NCBI GenBank assembly: GCA_019055375.1
Contig: JAHQIW010006299.1
Location: 78,597-142,596 of the forward strand
Direction of reading: 5' to 3'
Origin: Parelaphostrongylus tenuis
Lineage: Eukaryota; Nematoda; Chromadorea; Rhabditida; Metastrongylidae
DNA: 64,000 nucleotides
In this document: piece by piece, positions 25,734-40,700 of the stretch
Position numbering within the stretch: the stretch's first letter is position 1
How the letters are laid out: every line of letters begins with the position of its first letter
Position numbers and translations under genes: made by a program
Notes under the pieces: model-generated
The model's database searches: none
Seen by the model: only the letters and a program-made list of their open reading frames with translations
Told to the model about the DNA's origin: nothing

Positions 25734-28700
25734 CTGAAAAAGAAAGATACGAATCATCCGCTACTTTTCCCGTGGTGAAAATATCCAGATTACCTCGTTT
25801 TGAACCTCAAAATAATCCTTTATAGTGAAACAAGTCTAAGCACCAAGCACCATTAGCTGGGTAGTAATCGAAATCTTGAGAAAGAGATCTGGCCCTTCAA
25901 GGACTATATGAAACGTTTCAATTCAAGCCGCGCGACGTCAGATCTCACTCAGCTATCGTAATGATGGTGTCGCGTCTCATGTTAAAGCAGGCGCAGGCCA
26001 GACACACATACAAATAACGGCGACGTTGCATCTCGTGGGAAAGCGATGGCGCGACTCCAACTACCTATTAACGTTTGTCCTCAAAAGGCTAGAAAATCGT
26101 CTTGGATTATTTTTAACGGTTTTCACAACTTGAGGAAACCGTTACAAATGTGAAATTCTTTACCTCACTTGGCATTGAACTAAGAGCGTCTGGAATCAAT
26201 CCTTGTTGCAGGCTCCGAAGAGTAACACTTCGTTCCATCAGTGTTTGAAATGGTATCACTAGCTCACAGAAAATGAGACCAAGAGAAAACACATCCACTT
26301 TGAAAGTATATGGTTTGTTCTCAAGCTGCAGTGATCACTTATTAGATATTTACAATGGAAGCTGACTCTAGACTATACGAACGAACTTGCTCTGGACTCA
26401 TATATCCTCTCGTGCCAACATTGTCGGTGTGAATCATGAATCGCGACGCACTTTTCTCGACTGGTTGATCTTCAGCAGGTATACATCTAGTCACTAGGCC
26501 CAAATCTCCGACTTTCAGCGTCTGATCAGGTGCGAAGAAAATATTCTGCGGCTGAATAAACATGTCACTGTTCATCAAGTTCTTATCCAACCACCCAAAA
26601 ACAGGGCGACAGGACAGCTATTCTACCTAGTTGAAACTCAACACATCGGTGTAGTTAACTTAAAAAAACAAATGGAGGCTAGGCAGGCCATATCTCAAGA
26701 AGCTAAACTGAAGCATTAGAAAAATCTAGAAGTACGTATACAAAGTGGAAACTCACCTTAATGTCACGATGTATAAGTCCTTGTCGATGAATATAACTAA
26801 CTGCACTACACATCTGCACCATCCATACTTTCATTTTCTCAAGTGGCCGATCCTCCCACGATATGTGGTTGGACAACCACGCATGTAGCGTTTGCTCTTG
26901 GCATAGCTAAAAATAGTAGTACCATGCCTCGTAAGATCTTTACGATTGAGGGGTTTCTCTTAAGGGCTACACAGCCGTTCCAACTACATAGGCGTTTAAT
27001 TAGAACACACCTCTATTACTCCTGAGACAAATCTTTCTAAATATTAAGTCTCCTCATAAGTTTTGGCACTAGTGGCAAAAACACAGGTTTATTAAGCAGA
27101 AATAATCAAAACTACTCAACACACCATTCAAAATATGCGCCATCAGCTTTAACATATTTCTGCCATCTCTTGGACAATAAATTAATACTGCTTTGTACAG
27201 AATTGTCTAAGCTTTCTGTTTGTACCAAATTTGCATATACTTGCCGCATCATGGCCGCTCAACAGAGCCTTTATCGCAAATTGCTGCTTTTACGAATACG
27301 AATTGAGATGCGCTGCACAGACCGCCTTCGAAAACATCAAGCGTGCAAAGACTCGAGGATTTATGCCCAGGCAAAGAGCATTTCTGTTGCTTCCTCAGTT
27401 TCGTGCCGGCAACACCAAGCTTAAAGACCAGCTCCGTTCCAGACGTCAAATTGAATGGTCGAGAGTTGACATAAAGTTGACCGAACTGGGCTGGGAGTTG
27501 GTAAATCATCCGCCGTACCTTCCTGACTTACAGCCGTCTGACTATCACCTCTTCCGTCGCTGAAGCACTTCCTGAAGAAGAAGTTCCGAGACGTCAACTA
27601 TTCGCATCGGAGATTGACAACTGTCTTTGAGATCAAAGATGACGAGTTTTACAAGCGCAGTACTGATCTGTTGCCTGAGAGATGACAGAAATGTGTTGAG
27701 GTTGATGGCGCATACTTTGAATAATGTTGCTGATCAATTTCAATTACTATAGGTCAATAAAGTTGATGTTTATTGCTCTAGCGCCAAAACATATGAGACG
27801 TAATATCATTTTGAACAATTGTGGAATTGAATACCATTTACTTTTACTTATTATTTATTCCTTAAATGATCTGCATTACGGCTCATCATTAATTGTAAAG
27901 TAACCCGCAAGTAACACGTAATATTCCCGCTAAACTATATCTCCTGCCGACAACACACTATAAGTTCAACACTCCTGAGAAACATGAATAGCACTACTTA
28001 TTTGTTCGTGGCTTGCTGTCAAATGGAATCGCAAACTCAATAGTATACTTGTTAGGCATCTAAAATCTCTTTAAGTTAGGTCTCTAATGACGTATGTCCT
28101 GTGATGCCCTTTAAAATACATGTGGCCATCCCACAGAGCGATTCGTATGCACACGTACACCACGATGCACTCCATTCGATCTTAGGTGAAAGACTAAAAC
28201 GTTGTAAGGATGAATTTACTTTCATTTTATTTCCATCGACAGTGAAATAACACATTTGAACTAAGTCGTGCTGACGTAGATACCAATCCCGCTGATGTCA
28301 CAATTTCGAGGAACACCAGCGTTCCAATTTTATAAACAGATGGTGTAAACTAGCCCGATTACGTCGCACATGGTCTTATTGGCGTCCATCAGGTTGAGTG
28401 TGAAAGAATTAGAGCGGCTACAAGATATCGATCTCATGCAGGTAGCTTGGAAACAGCAATAAGATATGCGAAAAACATCCGAGTTAATTCTTTTGAGATA
28501 ATATAAACCAAAAGACCCCCACCTTCAAGGTTAAAAAAGGCTTTTGAAGATGAAAAATAATAAATCACTTAATAAACAAGTGGAGCGCGTGTGGAGCAGT
28601 TGTTAGAGGTGCTCTGCGGCACACAAGTGATTGATCAATTGATGGTCGGTGATTCGATCCCCGCGCTCAAGGCTCACCAAGTCTTCCATCATTCCGAAGT

Positions 28701-31700
28701 CAATAAATGGTACCAGATTTGTCTGGAGGGATAGGAGCACTGGAACGTGGTTCGGTAACCCACCGGGAGTCATCAAAAAAAGCCAAATATGCATTCAATC
28801 ATCTCAAATGGAGTCAGCAATTGGAGACGATGCATGGCGCATCCCTCAGCGATTGATCAATGCCGACAGCTTCATCCTTTTGATTTCTCATCGTCAAGTG
28901 AACTCAGACAGACTTTATCTGTTCAGTCGCAGCTATGGGACTCGTTATGATTTTGAGATATGAAATTCGACAAGTATTTTCTCCAAAAGACTAAGTTGTT
29001 GAAACTATTCTATGTTTCAGATTAATCCCGGATGGATGACACCTCGAAGAAACGAATTAAAAAAGCTCAATACTGCTCGTATTTCCATTTATACTCCCAG
29101 TGCTCTAAGTTTCTCATATTGCCCGCTTCCTCTGAACCTGACCCCTTTATTCCTCTACAGTATTAATTCCGTTTCCACTGTCTAATTATCAATCGGCTTT
29201 GTTCATAACGACTCTTGTAAGGAACTTCTATACAACAGAACACGAGATGGTTAAAGGACAGTGGCATGAATTGCGCAGGTATCCTTTTTTTTACAATGAC
29301 ATTTTGCATTTATTTCGATCATTATTTATTTTATCTCCGGTTATTCAGTGCGTGAAAAGTCGTACAAGGGCAGTTATGATAATGGTTTATTTATCACCGG
29401 TTCCTGTGAAAGAACGATCGAGTACTATTTTACTTTTTGTCCAGGCGGCATCATATTAGGTCTTCTTATGGATTTTGGCTCTAAAGCAATAAACATCAAA
29501 TTTATAGTTAGAAGAGATCAAAATGAACAACACTATACGATGTATGCGCCCTGAGCCTAGATACATTTCTGCCAACTCTCAGGTAACAGATCAAAACCGC
29601 TTCGTGCAGCGTTTTCTGAGCTTTCTTTTGGCGCCAAATTTGTCCCATGCTTGCCGCACTATGATCTACTCGTGTCATGATGAAATTCAGCAAATAACCG
29701 GAACGATATCCGCTTGGACACAAGTCCCTGAGCCTTTGCATGGTCGATGTTCTCAAAAACTGTCTCTGCATCGCGTCCCAATTCGTACTCGTAAGGCAAC
29801 AAATTGTGATAAAGGTTTTGTTAAGCAGTCATGATGCAGCAAGTGTGGACAAATTTAGTAACAAAGAACGATCAGGAAATTCTGATAAAGCGGTACTGAT
29901 TTGTTGCCTGAGAGATGGCAGAAATGTGTTTAAGATAAAGGCGCATACTTTGTAAAGTGTTGTTAAGATATTTAAATTACTTCTGCTTAATAAAATTGGT
30001 GTTTATTGCTGTAGTGTCAAAACTTATGAGAAAATCTAAAATTTATGTTTGGAAGGGAAACGGCTGAGGCGACGTAATCATGTTTTGATTCCAGCTGGAA
30101 ATGGAAGTAGCAACACAAACTAATACAGATGAAAATCTAGATTATCTTATCCACTGCCTTTATGAATGAAAATACTCTCATTTTGGTTTGATAATTGACC
30201 AAGTCCCGATTGTGCCCTTGATTTCTTATTATTTAATAATTTGCTTTGCACCCTGAAACAGCCCTAAACACATCTATGTCATGGTTATAGTTTCGACTAA
30301 GTGCTAACGCAAAAGCTGGAGGCGTTCATAGCAATCCCCGTTGACTTCGTCAAAAACACCATTTCATTCTCATGCTTGAAAAATTTCTTTGCTAATCAGC
30401 AATATTAGCTAGACGTTCATGTTGCCATGTTTGGGACTACAGTTCATGATACATCCAAACTGAGAGACCTCTAGCGCTGTGAGCAGTTCGGCACCATAAT
30501 TGAAAACCTTGGCAGTCTAAAACGGCCAAGAAATCAGAATTCACACCTTAACATTCTCACTATCTGACCTTAACATTTATCGTTCTTTCTCAGTCATGAA
30601 ATGAGGCATTTTCTGCGTACAGAGCACCAAGCAGCTATGACTGGGTCTGAGCAAAAGTACGACCTTTTAAGCACACTTATGGGCAGCCTCTCAGACCACT
30701 CGTAATAAATGAAACATGGACTTGTTGCAAAAGTAGTCTACGCTGCCATACTAACGTATGTGTAATGCAGTACATAGGAGTATCATTCTTAGACAACAGA
30801 CATATAAGTCATCTGAGATCTATAGTATGCCGAAGACTGCTTTTGACCATGTTTGACCTCTTGCTCGCCAAATAGGAACACACCCATGTGGCTTAGTCAA
30901 TATCCTTCATACAAGGAAGAACTACGAAAGGGTAGTTTTTTCTGCGTAATACTTTGATAGACAATATTAGCATGTAGTTTCTTTCACAACAGTTAATGTA
31001 TTTGTTTGGTGATCTTGCAATCGTTATTTATCAAGGTGAATGGATTCACACGGATTTAAATGTGCTTTGCAAATTTGCCGCCTCATCGCTCATTGACATA
31101 AAGATGGCTAAGCGTGTACATTGGATATCGACCAACTCATTGACAACAAATTTTTTGTTGATGTTTAACGCGTGTTGTGCATTCACTATACTCGACGTCA
31201 GTGTCGCGCCAACTTTTTGTGCCACTCTATTCCAGTGAAGGCCCCACTAAACACTGGATGAAAAAGAATCCATTGTCGTGTGAAAAGAAAACCAGCACTA
31301 ATCAATCATCACATTCTCTATCGTGCACTAATCTAATGAGACCTTGGCAAAATCGAGGACCCGATAGCATGTTGCTAAGAAGTGCGAAACTATGACCACT
31401 ATAGTCAATCAAAAAGCAAAGCCACAACGATTATCAAGACTGAAGAGCTTCAGAAAAGAATGAGTACTTATGGCTAAACCCGCCTGCAATATACACCAAA
31501 ACGATTGGTTATCAGTGGCATCAGCAGAAAGGCGACAAGGGAATATTTCAATTGATATTAACAAGCAAAATTTCCACAGATAACTTGATAATGGAATGAA
31601 TACTCAGCCAACATATGCCCTGGAGTGCCGCTGTTTTACCCAAAAAGCGTAATAATGATACCCATCGTAGGTACCTCCCGATTAGCTAGCTTACTGACCA

Positions 31701-34700
31701 CGTACCATGTACCAAGAAAATTTACTTCACCTTTTTCTCTGCAAACCCGGATGAAGCTCAAAGAATGAAAAAGCAGGATTTCAGACAAAGTGTGCGACAA
31801 AATGGATTTAAAAGTCTAACCTTCGCGTTCCAGACAACATCGCCGTTTTTTTTTTAACAATATCGCAAAATTAGACATGAATGAGTGGGCACAAAAATGA
31901 ACTACAGATGACTTGAAAGAAAACTTAATTCACTGTGAAATCGGTTTACGGTGGATTAGAATCGATGTTTAGCCGATTACCCCACTAGCAAAACAGTGTC
32001 GTCGTATTAGGAATAGAGAAGCCAATTTAGTAAAAGAAATAAGTACTTGATATCAGGAGATTCAAACTCCTAGATCTTTCAGCGGAAGAAACCTGCGTGC
32101 GACCACATCCACAAAGAATTATAGTTGAACGATAACGACATCAACATAAGTGTTCAATGACTCGTACACTTGTCATCTGCCTACATACGCATTTCAATAC
32201 TTACGAATTGCAGGATATTTTGTATTATTTTCGTTATTAAGTCCCAGTTCCAACGCTCGTGGAAAAAATAATTTTTCGGTGGCTTTTAAACTCTGAGTAG
32301 TCGTTAGAAATTGAATCTCAAAAAAGTTTGGAGATGTATCTTGTTTTCGATACGGTTTTTTTGTTGCGGTGTATTGGAAAAATCAAATTGTGTTTCTGAG
32401 TCAAACATTTCTCACTGTACAAAGCTTTTCTTTGAACTTCTAGTAACCATTTGAAAGTTTGATTCTCGTCAAGTCCAAGAGTGTATCTGGTTTTTGTAAA
32501 GGACTTTTTACTGCGCTGTAACAGCCGAAAGAATGTTAGATTTTGCTCAGCGCAACATTGACACCAGAGCATTGTGCCGATGCCAAATTGCGAAACCTAA
32601 TCTTCTTTTGATTGTTACAGTGTACCATGAAGTCCTCTTCGAAAATTAAACATGACTGGAATTTACGAGATTTGGGCTATCGAATGATCACTTGAAGTTC
32701 AAAAGAAAAACTTTGCTCTACGATAAACGTTCCAATGAGAAACATGATTTTATTCCTGTTGCAACAACGCAATCGAAGAGCCAATTAGAAAATAAAATTC
32801 ATTTTCAAATTTTTCGAGACTTAAGGTATCAAGCGACTACGCAGACTTCAAAAACCACCAAAAAATAACTTTTTCAGGAGCACCGGAAGTTGCACCGGAT
32901 AACAAAAAAGTGCCGGATTTTCTATGAAATATATACGAAGGCGACTAAAAAATCAAAAAGAATTTAGGCTCACAAACCTGCATTTGAATATAGAGATATA
33001 CAAAGTTGCTGGTATCCGAGCTTGGTATCAAATCCTCATCAGTTGAAGATACTAGTACCATCTGAAACTTCAAAAATGCCAAGCTGCCGTCACCAATCTA
33101 CAAGATGGTACTTTCCGTTGTAGAAAGCACTTTTTCTTGTAGAGATCTTTTTTCTGGACACAAATTTCCCACTAGACTCTTAGGACTCAATCGAAAGCTT
33201 GAATTTCGGGAATTTCAACACTGCTTTTGGTCGTTGAAAAGCTCCTCTTGCTGCGATGTAGCAGTGAAAATAAAATTGAGTTCCACAATCGGCACAAGTT
33301 ATCGCGTGTAGTTCTGTTATTTATTTGAAAATTTTTCTTCGTTTCGTGGATATTCTTTAGTTTTGTATTATAATCGCAGAAGAAACGATTTCCTATCGTT
33401 TTGTGAATATGACCCTCTTATTTCCATTTTACTTTGCCAAATTATTCCCTCTGAAGTCAAATAGCTGAACAGAAATGCGCGTCGAATGTAAAAATTGATC
33501 TTGTTTTCGCTGTTATAGTACGAAAAAAAGCACGGTTTTCCGAAAAAAAAAGCCGTAGTAATGAATCGCTGAGGTTTAAGCTATAGAAATATCAGTGAAA
33601 GTTTGACGAAAAGCGTAAAAGGTCCTCTTTCCGTATGACTAAGTGCTTGGCATTAACGAAAAAGTACCAATATAATTTTAGAAACTAACTTTTTTGCCAA
33701 GCTGAGACAGATCATCGTTGCTGGCGACTCCGACTTCCGAACAATCTCCAGCGACGAATATAACGCTGTCGGAGTTTTCAGAAAGGGTTTGCTGTTGCTG
33801 ACCTGAAAAGTGACGTTGAATATTTTCAGACAACGTATTTCTGAAAACGATTTTATGCCATCCATAGATAAACGAGAAAGTAGATACAGTAAGCAAGAAG
33901 ACAAACCTCTGGAAACTGAGAGTTCACTATCTGATGAAGATTCGCTGTTCTCGGCCTTGCCATTTTTTGAGTCATCAAGCCACGATCCATCGCTACTTTG
34001 GTCACTCAGCATAACGGGGGCCACACTTAAACACATTGTGAAGCTAACACTGGTATTTTAATTGCTTAGAAAACTTTATGCTAATTATGCTATGAAACAT
34101 AAAACATGAGCACTTATTTTGCAATAAAAGGTAATAAAACGTACAGAGTAGTGTATTACAAGAAACATGAGTGAAAAACACTGATTGCTCTGTGACTCCA
34201 CAACCACAACAGCTTAAGCTCAATCTTCGAGAAATTCCTCAGAAATTTATAAAGCTCAATGACAATAACTCAACAGTCGTTTGAAATTTGAAGAACGTTA
34301 GTGAGATTTCGACAAATAGATGATATAAGAGGGAAGCGGAAGGGAGAGATTATCATTGCGGAATCTACTTCAGGTTTCTTCAAAAATTGTGAAGCTCGAT
34401 GGAAAGTGATCCTATACGACAACTAAGGACGTTCATCAGAGCAGCTGGAAAAACGCCTAGTTTTCTGAAACACTTCTTAAGAACGATGTTCCAACAAAAG
34501 GTGGATCGATGAATGTTTCCTTTCAGATGGGCCGAATCATCTTTGGCACTTGGTTATCCACTTTCACAGGGTTTTTTTTCACTGTGTGCATCTCACTATT
34601 TCTAGCATTCCATCGTTTTTATTTCATCTTATTCCCAAGCGTTGTCAGATGCTGATTGAGCGCGTCTCCTTGCAATCTCAAGCATAACCTGGCTGTGGCA

Positions 34701-37700
34701 GTTCATAAGTTGTTCGCTGCTGACCGCCGAAGAATGTTAAGAGTGGAGTTCGGACCCACACGCGCCGCAATAAACATCACTACCACTCACCAACGGTGCC
34801 CACCGATCGAATCATTAGACTTAGCCTTTCGATTCCTCTAGAAAGGGTCATGACAAAACGCTGTACCTCAGCAAAATCAGTCACTTTTCAAACATCTCAA
34901 TAACTACCTACAAAGAAGAAAACTTCAACAATCACGCAGCTGCGAAAGCCCTCTCAAAGAATTTGTTGTTTTCACAACTTTATGTCTACAAAGGATAATA
35001 GATGAAGTTCACGGCGTTGACTAATTCGTAAAGGATGCACTATGCATTCTCTCCACATAGCGTTTTGAATAACTGAATGCATATCTCTGGCCTTGACAAT
35101 AACTAGCGGTGGCCTACCAATGGATCAAGCCAGCGCTGCTGTTCTCCCGGATATGTCCGGTACCATTCACCAACTGAGGGGGAGGATGGAAGATTTGATG
35201 AGCCTCGAGCGTGGGACCAAACCATCAATCACGTGTTTATCGCAGGACACCTCTGATTCCTGCGCCGCGTGCGCTCTTTAGTATGTATACGCTGCTGGAA
35301 TAGTTATATTTCATTAAAAAAAAAAACTAGAGTTGAACTTTAGCAAACTCCTCTTGACCTAAGCTAGAATAACCTAATCAGCATCTCATTTCATGGCTGA
35401 GCTAAAGCGGGAGTACCATAAAGGCTCTTGCTAAGAAGAATGTAAAGGTAAAAACCTTTGGATCTTTGGATTTGCATTTGGATTTGGAAAGATTTGGTGG
35501 TGGAACGCAAGCCAATAATAATCTTATGACAACCTCGTGCTAACCTTAGGGATCGAGCCTTTTTTGTTCTAGAAAACTTTTTCCGTAGACCTTTAGCAAT
35601 CATTCGACAGCCTAAATATCGGCAACTTCAATACTTTGCTTGATGCTTACATGTAGTTTAAGCGATGTGCTGACTAAAACAAGCGCGAAGCGTAAACCTA
35701 TTCTCGCTCTTATAGCTTTTTACAGAAATTTATTTGGATTCAAACATAATTTCGAAATTGCCAAAACCTTGGCTATCAAATTATAGCTAATCTATTACCG
35801 AAAACATACTATACTTAAAGCACAGACCCTAAGGACCAGGAAATACGCGCTAAGTCAGAGAAGAATTTTTCTCTTAGATGTTGCTACAGCGCAATGGGGT
35901 TTTCTTGAACCGAGCTCGGTTTTAGAATACGATTTCTCAAGCTATCAAATGACCACTCTAGAATTCTGATTAAAACCCGGTTCGATGAAAAAAGTCAAGC
36001 TAACACGAGTGCAAAACACTCTATAAAACTCTGGAGGTCTGACATAACTTTCTCTTCCTTGCTATAGCGCAAAAATAAACATTTTCAGAAACCAAGCCCA
36101 GTATTAGGATAGCAATTTTTCAGCAATCGAATGAGCACTAAAAGTCCGGTGAAAAGCCTGTGTCGGACGAGATAAGAACAAAAAAGCCAGTATACCATTT
36201 CTGGTATATTTGATCCCTTAAAGATTAAGTTCTTAATAGAACGAGGCATTGATTGAGTTACGTTCAAGTTGAACCACCTCAATTCAAAGCTCATGTTCAA
36301 AATTAGCCATTATCTAAGACCCCTATTATTATTTCATTAATTAAATGACCTCAGTGGCATATCAGAAACAAAACGCCACAATAGACGCAGTAGCTTTACG
36401 TGTTCAATAAATGCCTCCATGATAAAGTTCTATCATTACCTCTTATTTCTTGGCTGAAAAACCTCAAAGGTTCGAAGTTGACAAAAGAACTGACTTCTCG
36501 GAACTACTGAGATCAATTTGTGAAGCAACAGATGGAATCGTAGGAGGAACGTCGGACCTCACAATTTCGAGGGCACTGAGCGCCGCTCCTATATCGCTCT
36601 TCAAATCCATACCACGTAGCATCAAACAGTCCTGCTCTTCCTGACAAATGATAAGTGATTGCTGACTTTGTCGAAGAAAAAAGATTGCCTTTAACTCGTA
36701 ACATTAGATTTCTCACAAGATTTCATTTGAATCCTCATAATATTGGATTGCCGAGAAATTTTTCCAACTTTTTCGTTTTTGTCCATTATTTTTCATGCAT
36801 CTACGTTATTTTTTAACCATCGCGTGGAGCAGCCTCTTGTGGTTATTTTAATATATAACACTTAGACATTTGTTTTAAGATGGAACTGTCCCGATGGCAA
36901 AAGCGACTGTTGATGCTACACAAGTATCATTGCGCGCCTAAGCAGTCAGCTGAATTCAAACGATACTATCGTAAAACAAATGTGTAAAAAAAGCTGCTGT
37001 GAACAATGGTAAAGAAACAAGAACTGAAATGCTTGAAAAATAATCAACAACATTCCAGAATTTTTCTTACCAGGCCAATATTATTAATATTACACTTATT
37101 AACATCCAAATGGACGCCTATAAAACTCCAGTTTCTACCTGCCAACCCTGGGGCGGTCTCTCAATCCATGTGTGATAGTATCGGATTATTCCCGGATGGT
37201 CGAGTTTGGCCATTGCTCGCACTTCACGTAAAACCAATTGGATGGCATGTTCACTAGACAAAGCGCAAGTCTGATAATATTAATAAGTAGAAAAGAAAGT
37301 TCACACTTACCTATTTGCTACGGCTATTCGCTTAACAGCATATGGACATTCATCGAGACGATTCCTTGCTTCAAACACAACACCAAATCCACCACATCCA
37401 AGTAATTTCACTGGCTCGAAGTCTTGGATGAACCTGAAAAATATAAAATGTGAAAGATTTCCGAGTTAATACGAAAAAATACTATCACCTTTATCGGGAT
37501 TAGAAACTGACTTGCTATGAAACGTATCACCGGCACTTTCTCTAGTTGAACTGATTTTTCGTTGAAGAACCTTTTCCGAAGATGGCGTGGATAGTAAAGG
37601 CGAACCACCGAGAGATGGTCCAGCAGATGTTGATCGCGTTTCAGCTTTCCTCACCTATGGCAATACTGGTTAGTTGAAAGCCAACACTACAAAGGTAGTC

Positions 37701-40700
37701 ATGCAAATAGCAAGAGTATGAAAACAAAACGGTACTTTTCCCTTATCCTCACCTTGTTTCAGCCCCTTGGAAAAAGCCTTTTTTTGCCTTTTTTCGAATA
37801 TTTCTAGTCATTCGATATCTTGAAAGCCGAGAATTTCAGTGGTGTTCTCTATTTTTTTCAGATAAACGTCCTTACTGCGCCGTAATAGTAAAAAATATCT
37901 TTCAAACTTAGACATTTTTCGCCGGACCGAGCTTTTCTCCTACACTTTTGATGACCATTTAAAAACTTAAATCTCGACGATTTCAACGATGTACTTCATT
38001 CTAGAAAAGAACTCCTTAGTGCGCTGTAGCAGCACAAAACTGAGTTTCGCACTTGGAACGCATTCGTCGCGCAGCGCGATTCACACGTGGGGTGAGATTT
38101 TCGACACCGATTCAGGAATTTTCCTCGATTTTGAAAAAACTCAAGACAAAACATGTGACACCGATACTTTAGGATTTCCTCTACACGTACATATAATTTT
38201 TGTGGGTAAACTTTGCCTGTGTAAACTTAGGTTCAGGATTACTGGCGCGTTTATTTGGTAACAGAAAATAAGACGAAAGCCTAAGCCCACAAAACGATAG
38301 ATGAAAGTTTCTGTGCTGTTAGTTTCGTTTTTCTAAATCATCTAAATTTATGTTGTTAATAACCGTTACGCTGCAAGATTAGGGGACTCAATGGCAATGT
38401 TGTGAAATCTCATCTACTATCGGAGCAAAAGATACGTGTGAAGTGCGAAAACCCGATTTTCTTTCGGCTGCCACACCGCACGAAGAAGTTATTTTTGCTT
38501 TTGAAAAACCAAATAGACCATTGGAAACGTTGCGATCTAAGCTATTTAATGGTTACTAAAGTCTAAGGGAAAAGCTCTGTCTAACGAAGAATGCCCATAT
38601 ATGGGACACGATTTTATTTTTACTGCTACATCACACAAAAAATCCTTTGAAAAAAAAACCGAATAGATCGTTGAAATTCTCGACATTTGAGCTAGCGAGT
38701 TACTGCTAAAACTTTGGATAAAAGCAACAAACACATCTAACCCTAGAGACTCGAACAGGGTGAGGGAAACGGAAAAAAAAACCGACAAAACATGTGCTCT
38801 GTTCCTCAATCCCATATTTTCAACCTCTTCAGAACCATGGACCCAGCCCTCTACGCGTCTAACCCCCAGGGTGTTGTGTCTAACATTGGGGCTTGTGGCA
38901 ATAACAACGTCTAATCACAGCATGCCACTGTTTGACGCAGCAAGCGCTGTTGTTACACGACACTTCTATGGCCACGAAATGATTAACGCTTTAACAATTT
39001 GAACAAAAGGCATTTTAGAAGCAAAAAACGAACGAAGATGAAAAAGGACAAAGGTCTCGACCTTAAAAAATCTTGGGGGATGAGTTAGGCATTCTAATCC
39101 ATTCGTAGCATCGTTTGAGGTGATCAAATGCATATTTTTACAATGACTCGCAGTGATCTACCGATGCAACAATCAGTGCAGCTTATCCTTTAAGACAAAT
39201 CTTGTACTAATTCATTGACCCCGGAGGAATGGAAGTTTTGCGGGCCTTGAGCACGGGCTCAAACCATCGAACATCAGTTTACCGACAACGTGTGCCATGG
39301 GGACATCTAACCACTGCACCACACTCGCTCAATGAACGAGAGACAGTAAGGGACACAAATGAAGATCTTAAAATTCAAACCTTTTTCAATTGCTCCACAA
39401 GAGAAGACTTTGAAGTTGAAAGTGAAGACGGAACAGAAGACTGGAGTTCTTTACGGCGACGTAACAAAGCATGCATTACGATCGCTGCACAACCGGCAAG
39501 ACTAAGCATCACTAACGCCACAATTCGCCTAAACAAAAACCGAAGCCTCTACAATCCAGAAGTTTTCAAAATACAAGAAGAAAGAATGATTACCACCATC
39601 CGGAAACCATCTGATCAACTTGAAACGTTCTACTGACACGTTCCACAATATTAGCCGAACACTGGTTCGAATCAAGAAAACCGTTAAAATCGCGGTTTTT
39701 GGAATTCGGGTTCGGACGCAGCACAAACCATCCCTGGTCGCCTAAACAAAGACTGCTGCTTGAAGAATCCATTTAAAAGATAATTTTTTATGCCTTTAGC
39801 AGCGTCTTGATAGTATAAATACACATTGAGCACTGAGTGATACGCAAAACATAAAACCTCACGAGAAAGTTGAAACAGTTAGAGGTTGCTGACAGCTCGA
39901 TCGGGTATAATGAAGAAAGAATGGGAATAAAGTGATGGCCTAAGTGGTGTAGTAGCTCAGCTCTCGCCCTAGAGTCAAATGTTTTGCGTACCACTCTGGA
40001 TTTTCCTGGAGTGTTTTAGGTTCCTTTACAAAAATGGTTTGAACGATTGAACAGTCACAGAAACATACAATTTTCGGTAGTGAAAGCGGCTTTTCTGAGA
40101 TCTTCTTCCCTGATAAGTGATGTTTGTCCACTGTAAGGACATGAGACGGATATGAGGCCTCCTCGATCTGTAGAGAAAGAAGGTTATAACTACACAAAGT
40201 GTTCGGATCTGAATGACCTCTCAAGGACCAATGCATTAAGCTTCTTGAGCTGCACATGAAATGGACATTCGGCTTACACAAGGATTCGTGGGAGCTACTG
40301 AATTCACAAAGGACTAGTGTCAGCTCATCCTTCCAGATACTAGGTCGCTTTCTTTTTTAGCTTCTTGTTGAGAAAGTGCTATCAAACTATTAGGTTCCAT
40401 AGGTTTTGGCACCAAAGCAACAAACACCAATATTAGCCAAAAGTATACGAACCGCATGATTTCGGTGATGTTCAATTCCGCATTTTCTTGCGAACATTTT
40501 GGTTTACGACTTATCTTTACTTGATCCAAGGTGGAGCTGTCGTGGGAGCAAATTCGTTTGCTACTCACGATTGGCGCCTAAGGGAACATGCTAGCGAAGC
40601 GGCGCGCAAGATTTATGGAGCTTGAGGCGATGATACGATTGCAGAAAGGACGGTTAGGATAAGGTTCACGACGTTCAAAGCTATGGCGAACAGTTTGAAG

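Noticed and set aside
33653..34036. 127-codon minus-strand open frame as one exon
   Set aside because: Good splice signals (AGAG|GTTTGT and CACTTTTCAG|GT) split it into pek-1 exons 20 and 21, and only the spliced reading matches PERK and keeps frame.
39229..39636. 135-codon plus-strand open frame
   Set aside because: It is antisense to pek-1 exons 14-15 and runs into a SINE; the minus strand carries the conserved reading.
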